Shown one piece after another: positions 59,741-64,000 of a DNA stretch of 64,000 nt. This stretch comes from Microbispora corallina (GTDB taxonomy: Bacteria > Actinomycetota > Actinomycetes > Streptosporangiales > Streptosporangiaceae): contig NZ_BOOC01000003.1 of the NCBI RefSeq assembly GCF_016863035.1, positions 558,001 to 622,000 of the forward strand. The letters are read 5' to 3'. The position numbers and the translations under genes are program-made. The notes under the pieces were generated by a model. The model searched no databases and had not been told where the DNA came from. It saw only the letters and a list, made by a program, of their open reading frames with translations. How positions within the stretch are numbered: position 1 is the first letter of the stretch; every line of letters begins with the position of its first letter.

Positions 59741-61120
59741 TCAGACCGCGCCGCAGCCCTCGTCCACCGGGGTGGCGGTCGGCTCGGCCTGCTCGGTGCC
59801 CGGGTCGAGACGGTGCCGCCGCTGGCCGGGCCGTTCCGACTGCCGGATGGCCCGGGCGGTCAGCAGGCGGATGCGGTCCCAGTCGGGGTACGCCGTGTTG
59901 ATCACCGGCGGGATGAACTGGAGGCTCGTCACCCCCGCCTGCTTGACCTTGGCCGTGAGCGGCACCAGGGCCTCCAGCATCGGGCGGGGGATGTCGGTGT
60001 GCACGATGGTCCGGGTCGCGGCGGCCAGCTGCGTGAAACGGCTCAGGACGGTCCCGGGGTCGGCCTGCCTGACGAGCGCCCCGAGCACGCAGCGCTGCCG
60101 CCGCATACGGGAGAAGTCGTCGCTGTAGGTGCGGGAGCGGGCGTACCAGAGCGCCTCGGCTCCGGTCAGCCTGCGGGTGCCCGCGGGCACGACGCCCTCG
60201 TCGTACTTGCCGTACACGATGTTCCGGTCGACCGTGAGGACCAGCCCGCCCAGGGCGTCGACGATCTTGGCGAAGCCCCCGATGTTGACCAGCGCGTACC
60301 AGTCGATCCGCATGCCCAGGATGTAGCCGATCGTCTCCTTGAGGGTCTCGGCGCCCATGTGCTCGCGTCCGCCGAACAGCTCGGGGTGCTCCTCGGCGTA
60401 CTGCCAGACGGAGAACAGCAGGTCCTCCCGCCAGCCCGGCTTGTACTCCGGCAGCGTGAACCCGTACGGGAAGCGCAGGGCCATCGGGCTGCCCGGCGGG
60501 AACGGCACGTGCTCCAGGTTGCGGGGCAGGCCGAGCAGCACGGTGCGCCCGGTGTGGACGTCGACGCTGGCGACGTTGATGCTGTCGGTGCGCATCCCGA
60601 CCCGGTCGGCGCCCGAGTCGCCGCCGAGCAGCAGCACGTTGACGCGGTCGCGTCCGTCCCAGGGGTCCCCCGTCCCGCCGGCGGCGCGGTCCCGCCCCGC
60701 GAAGACCGCGTCGAGGGTGCGCTGGGAGACGGCGAGGTACTGCGCCGCGAATGCGAAGGGCGTCGCGACGGCGACGGCCAGGACGCCCGCGACGGCGCCC
60801 GTGAGCACCTGGCCGATCCGCGGCAGCCTCCCCGGACGCAGCACCGCGTACGAGTGGACGACGAGGCAGAACCAGGCCAGGGCACAGGCCAGGGCGGCCA
60901 CGGCGAGCTGGGTCAGCCAGCCGAGCACGCGTCCCGCCAGGCCGGCGTCGGCCCCCGCGGACACCGCGACCAGGCAGACGAGGACGGTCAGGTACGAGCC
61001 CATCAGGACGAGCCCGGTGCGCCGCCATCCGGCCCGCAGGTGCGCGGCGCCCGGCAGCACCACGGACAGCCCCACCCAGCCAAGCAGGGCGGCCGCCCTT
61101 CTCGTCGACACGGTCACCAT
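59741..61120 (-). CDS. LytR-CpsA-Psr (LCP) family glycopolymer ligase
   Basis: The 459-residue protein has four N-terminal membrane helices (residues 10-110) and an LCP domain: RVNVLLLGGDSGADRVGMRTDSINVASVD, LGLPRNLEHVP, IDWYALVNIGGFAKIVDALGG and YARSRTYSDDFSRMRRQR. It attaches phosphate-linked wall glycopolymers (teichoic acid, arabinogalactan or similar) to peptidoglycan. Long membrane region is typical of actinomycete LCPs. The ATG was chosen; a GTG a few codons in is also possible; neither has a strong ribosome site. Confidence 0.88.
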   Translation of the reverse strand: MVTVSTRRAAALLGWVGLSVVLPGAAHLRAGWRRTGLVLMGSYLTVLVCLVAVSAGADAGLAGRVLGWLTQLAVAALACALAWFCLVVHSYAVLRPGRLPRIGQVLTGAVAGVLAVAVATPFAFAAQYLAVSQRTLDAVFAGRDRAAGGTGDPWDGRDRVNVLLLGGDSGADRVGMRTDSINVASVDVHTGRTVLLGLPRNLEHVPFPPGSPMALRFPYGFTLPEYKPGWREDLLFSVWQYAEEHPELFGGREHMGAETLKETIGYILGMRIDWYALVNIGGFAKIVDALGGLVLTVDRNIVYGKYDEGVVPAGTRRLTGAEALWYARSRTYSDDFSRMRRQRCVLGALVRQADPGTVLSRFTQLAAATRTIVHTDIPRPMLEALVPLTAKVKQAGVTSLQFIPPVINTAYPDWDRIRLLTARAIRQSERPGQRRHRLDPGTEQAEPTATPVDEGCGAV

Positions 61121-61293
61121 GTCGCAATTGAAGAGGGCGGCCGCCCGGCGGGGCCGCGCACTGGAGGGACCGGGGCGAGTCCATACCGGCATTTGACCCG
61201 CCGATCGCCGTAGCGGGGGAGCGGCCGCCCGGCGTACGCCGGTTCAGGCCGCCGCGGCGTCCTCCGTCCCCGGGGCGCGCCGCAGGGAAGACG

Positions 61294-62802
61294 TCACCAG
61301 GGGATGCCGAACAGGCCGTAGTAGGCGGCGGTCACCAGCAGCAGCCCGGTCCCGCCGAGGACCCCGGTGAGCACCGTCTTCTCCCAGCGGCTGGGCTGCC
61401 ACCCGTCCCGCAGCCCGGCCAGCACGGCCGCCACGGTCGTGACCTCCTGCACGAGCATCACGACCGCGAGCATCCGCACGACGAGCCACCCGGCCTGGAC
61501 GGCGGGCCACGCGCCGGCCTGGTTGACCGAGAACAGCACGATCAGCGTGATGAACGCCATGACGGCGGCGAACTCGCCGAGGCCCGTCCACGCCATGCGG
61601 CGCAGCCGCCGCCGGATCGCGGGCCACAGGTGGGCGTTCGTCTGCAGCCGCAGGTCGCGCCCGCGCAGCCGGACGACCATCTCGGTCACCGGCGCCGCCA
61701 CGTAGCCGACCGCGGCCAGGCAGAGCGTCAGCCACAGGAACGTGCTCTCGCCCCACCACGGCGCGGCGGGCACGTCGGCCGCCTCGAACCGCTGCACCGG
61801 CGTCTCGCCCGCGAGGTGCAGGGACGGGGCGGCGGTGCCCGGCAGGCCCCCGATCCAGTTGGCCAGCGTCGGCAGGTAGCCGGGCGCGAACGCCCCGCCG
61901 TTCAGGCGCATGGCGTGGTTGGCGCCGGCGAGGTACCGGATCGTGTAGTCGGGGTTGCCGCCCTCGTCGAGTGCGCCGGTCAGGGTCTCGGTGCTCTCGA
62001 CGAACGGGATGCTCGGGTCCATCGTCCCGTACAGCGCGAGCACGGGCTGGGTGATCCCGCGCAGCGCCGGGACCCCGTCGTACCGCAGGAAGTCGAAGCC
62101 CACGCCGCCCATGGCCCGGGTCAGCAGGTCGCGCACGCCGGTCGGGGCGTGGAGCCGCAGCAACTGCTCGTTGAGCGCCCAGGCCACCTGCCGCATGGGG
62201 GAGACGTTCGGCGAGGAGACGAGGACGACGAACCGGACGTCCTTGTCCTCGGCGGCGGCGATGGGGACGACCCAGCCGCCCTCGCTGACCCCCCACAGGC
62301 CCGTTCGGGACGGGTCGACGTCGGGCCGCCGCCGCAGCACGTCCAGCATCCGGAGCGCGTCGTCGGCGAGCAGCGAGAAGTCGCGGTTGCGGAAGTTGTA
62401 GCCCACCGTGCGCTTGTCGTAGGCGATGGTCGCGATGCCCGCCCCGGCCAGCCACTCGGCCTGCTGCGTGAACTCCGCCCCGTCGCCGGAGCCCGACCCC
62501 TGCACGAAGACCATCGCGGGATGCCGGCCCGGCGTGAGCGGCGTGCGCACCGTGGCCTTCAGCGTCTCGTCGCGCGCCGGGACCGTCAGCGTCTCGGTGC
62601 GGAACCTCGCCGAGGCGTCGACGTGCCGCACCTCGGCGGGCGGCTGTGCCGGCAGGGACCGGAACGCCGGCGAGGCCGACAGCGGAGGCGGGTCGAAGGC
62701 CGGAGGCGACAGCAGGTGGCCGAGCGCGGCAAGGGTCACCATCAGCACACCGGCGATCACGCCGAGAGCGCCCCGGCCGACGTTCATGAGGCCGCCCCCC
62801 AT
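61294..62802 (-). CDS. Alpha/beta hydrolase with C-terminal membrane domain
   Basis: The 502-residue protein has an N-terminal signal anchor (GALGVIAGVLMVTLAALGHLL), an alpha/beta-hydrolase domain (FVQGSGSGDGAEF, Ser in GLWGVSEGGWVVP, Asp in ALYGTMDPSIPF, His in GANHAM), then four C-terminal membrane helices (FLWLTLCLAAVGYVAAP to LLLVTAAYYGLFG). It is probably an extracytoplasmic esterase or peptidase held in the membrane. The chosen ATG could be replaced by one 15 nt further in that has GGGGGG upstream. It is divergent from sbcD. Confidence 0.82.
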   Translation of the reverse strand: MGGGLMNVGRGALGVIAGVLMVTLAALGHLLSPPAFDPPPLSASPAFRSLPAQPPAEVRHVDASARFRTETLTVPARDETLKATVRTPLTPGRHPAMVFVQGSGSGDGAEFTQQAEWLAGAGIATIAYDKRTVGYNFRNRDFSLLADDALRMLDVLRRRPDVDPSRTGLWGVSEGGWVVPIAAAEDKDVRFVVLVSSPNVSPMRQVAWALNEQLLRLHAPTGVRDLLTRAMGGVGFDFLRYDGVPALRGITQPVLALYGTMDPSIPFVESTETLTGALDEGGNPDYTIRYLAGANHAMRLNGGAFAPGYLPTLANWIGGLPGTAAPSLHLAGETPVQRFEAADVPAAPWWGESTFLWLTLCLAAVGYVAAPVTEMVVRLRGRDLRLQTNAHLWPAIRRRLRRMAWTGLGEFAAVMAFITLIVLFSVNQAGAWPAVQAGWLVVRMLAVVMLVQEVTTVAAVLAGLRDGWQPSRWEKTVLTGVLGGTGLLLVTAAYYGLFGIPW

Positions 62803-62899
62803 GGCTCATCCGTTTACCGAATCCAGGCTAAGTCATTACTCGATCGGGATCGCGACCGCCAGTGGGATCATTGGGACCACTTTTGTCGGAGGGACCTGT

Positions 62900-62905
62900 T
62901 AGCTT
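62900..62905 (+). promoter_or_regulatory. -10 box TAGCTT before sbcD
   Basis: TAGCTT ends 8 nt before the sbcD ATG, with an extended TGT just before it; the transcript is probably leaderless. Confidence 0.55.
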
Positions 62906-62913
62906 CCTGCGAC

Positions 62914-64000
62914 ATGCGCGTCCTGCACAGCTCCGACTGGCACCTCGGCCGGTCGTTCCACCGGGAGAGCCTCCTGAGCGCCCAGGCCGCGTTCGTCGAC
63001 CACCTCGTGGAGACGGCGCGGGAGGAGCGGGTCGACGTCGTCGTGGTCGCCGGCGACGTCTACGACCGCGCGCTGCCGCCCGTCGACGCGGTCGCACTCT
63101 GCAACGAGGCGCTGGCCCGTCTCAAGGCGCTCGGCGTGCACACCGTGCTCATCAGCGGCAACCACGACTCCGCCGTACGGCTCGGCTTCGGGGCCGACCT
63201 CATGGAGCGGGTGCACCTGCGCACCGACCCCGGCCGCGCATGGGTGCCCGTCGTCGTCGGCGACGTCGCGTTCTTCGGCATCCCCTACCTCGAGCCCGAG
63301 ATCGTCAAGGGGCCGTGGGAGCTCGCCGAGCGCAGCCACACCGCCGCCCTGACGTACGCCATGGACCGCGTCAGAGCCCATCCCGCCCGGCGGAAGGTCG
63401 TGCTGGCCCACGCGTTCGTGACCGGAGGCGAGGCCAGTGACAGCGAGCGGGACATCAGCGTCGGAGGCGTCGCCCACGTGCCGCTCGCCGCGTTCTCCGG
63501 CGTCGACTACGCGGCCCTCGGCCACCTCCACGGGCGGCAGACGATGAGCGAGACCGTGCGCTATTCGGGCTCCCCGATCGCGTACTCCTTCTCCGAGGCC
63601 GGCCAGCGCAAGGGGTCGTGGCTCGTCGACCTCGACGCGAACGGCGTCGAGTTCGTCCCCGCGCCCGTGCCCCGGCCGGTGAGCAGGCTGCGGGGCCGCA
63701 TCGACGACCTGCTGTCCGACCCCCGCCACGCGGGGGTGGAGGACCACTGGCTCCAGGTGACGCTCACCGATCCCGTACGGCCCCGGGAGGCGATGGAGCG
63801 GCTGCGCGGGCGCTTCCCCCATACGCTGGCGCTCGCGTTCGAGCCCGACGGCGCGACGGCGCAGGCGGCGCGTCTTGTCCCGCTCGCCGGGCGCGCCGAG
63901 ATCGACGTGGCCGTCGACTTCGTCCGAGAGGTCCGCGGCGAGGAGGCCGACGAGGCCGAGACGCGCCTGCTCAGAGAGGCCGTCGAGGCCTGCAGGATCA
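62914..64000 (+). CDS. sbcD: Exonuclease SbcCD subunit D (partial)
   Basis: The frame is open through the window edge, so 362 residues are visible and the C-terminus is missing. The calcineurin-like nuclease motifs are SDWHLGRSFH, VVVAGDVYDRALPP, ISGNHDSAVRLG, LAHAFVTGG and ALGHLHGRQ. SbcD with SbcC (an SMC-like ATPase, presumably just downstream) removes DNA hairpins and damaged ends. It is divergent from the alpha/beta hydrolase. Confidence 0.95.
   Translation, partial: MRVLHSSDWHLGRSFHRESLLSAQAAFVDHLVETAREERVDVVVVAGDVYDRALPPVDAVALCNEALARLKALGVHTVLISGNHDSAVRLGFGADLMERVHLRTDPGRAWVPVVVGDVAFFGIPYLEPEIVKGPWELAERSHTAALTYAMDRVRAHPARRKVVLAHAFVTGGEASDSERDISVGGVAHVPLAAFSGVDYAALGHLHGRQTMSETVRYSGSPIAYSFSEAGQRKGSWLVDLDANGVEFVPAPVPRPVSRLRGRIDDLLSDPRHAGVEDHWLQVTLTDPVRPREAMERLRGRFPHTLALAFEPDGATAQAARLVPLAGRAEIDVAVDFVREVRGEEADEAETRLLREAVEACRI

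Overview
This is a 64 kb stretch of a very high-GC actinobacterial chromosome. The gene families point to a filamentous actinomycete, most likely of the Streptosporangiaceae (Nonomuraea/Streptosporangium type): an aroC-aroK-aroB-aroQ run behind a prepilin peptidase, a UgpC/MsiK-type sugar-ABC ATPase beside a LacI repressor, a WXG100-like protein, LCP, DinG and SbcD. Family placement is inference from gene content and codon bias only. No rRNA, tRNA, CRISPR array, intact insertion sequence or phage was seen, so this looks like ordinary chromosome with accessory patches.

Layout. 0-2.2 kb: the end of a hydantoinase/oxoprolinase A subunit and a complete B subunit. 2.2-2.6 kb: a wrecked IS5-type transposase. 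2.9-6.5 kb: small unknown genes, a WXG100-like protein, a lipoprotein, a 667-residue unknown and a 56-residue unknown. 6.6-9.3 kb: a CaiB-type CoA-transferase and a fused AccD/AccA carboxyltransferase. 9.3-14.4 kb: a coupled pair of unknowns, a nitrilase-type amidase, a DUF418 membrane protein, a PLP aminotransferase, a TMEM175-like channel and a small membrane protein. 14.5-16.6 kb: carbamate kinase directly followed by a ring-opening amidohydrolase (barbiturase/cyanuric acid hydrolase family). 16.6-23.3 kb: SseB, prepilin peptidase, aroCKBQ, SGNH hydrolase, MOSC protein. 23.3-32.9 kb: DinG, a Tyr/Pro/Gln-rich protein, a Na+/H+ antiporter, a ZnF-UBP protein, small membrane and lipoproteins, a di-iron ferritin-like protein divergent from a TetR regulator, a lytic transglycosylase and glutathione peroxidase. 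32.9-39.9 kb: LacI regulator, sugar-ABC ATPase, and a group of glycan genes in which two proteins have lost active-site residues. 40.5-44.2 kb: a lipoprotein and an enlarged FtsH-like membrane AAA protease. 44.4-49.5 kb: an aldehyde dehydrogenase, a large LuxR regulator and a DinB-like protein. 49.6-57.2 kb: a tightly overlapping five-gene operon (SWIM zinc finger, DUF5691, MoxR ATPase, DUF5682, VWA protein), the best candidate for an uncharacterised system. 57.3-64 kb: MFS exporter, a degenerate enolase-superfamily protein, LCP ligase, membrane-anchored alpha/beta hydrolase and the start of sbcD.

The most notable points are: (i) the five-gene SWIM/MoxR/VWA operon, in which the DUF5682 protein carries both GX2H motifs and the Glu typical of the TIKI/TraB metalloprotease-like superfamily; (ii) the FtsH-like protease with an insertion in its AAA module, extra C-terminal membrane helices and a co-transcribed lipoprotein; (iii) the carbamate kinase/ring-opening amidohydrolase pair; (iv) several apparent pseudoenzymes; and (v) a recurrent TAnnnT -10 box placed 6-9 nt before 17 start codons, which implies widespread leaderless transcription and fixes several start sites.
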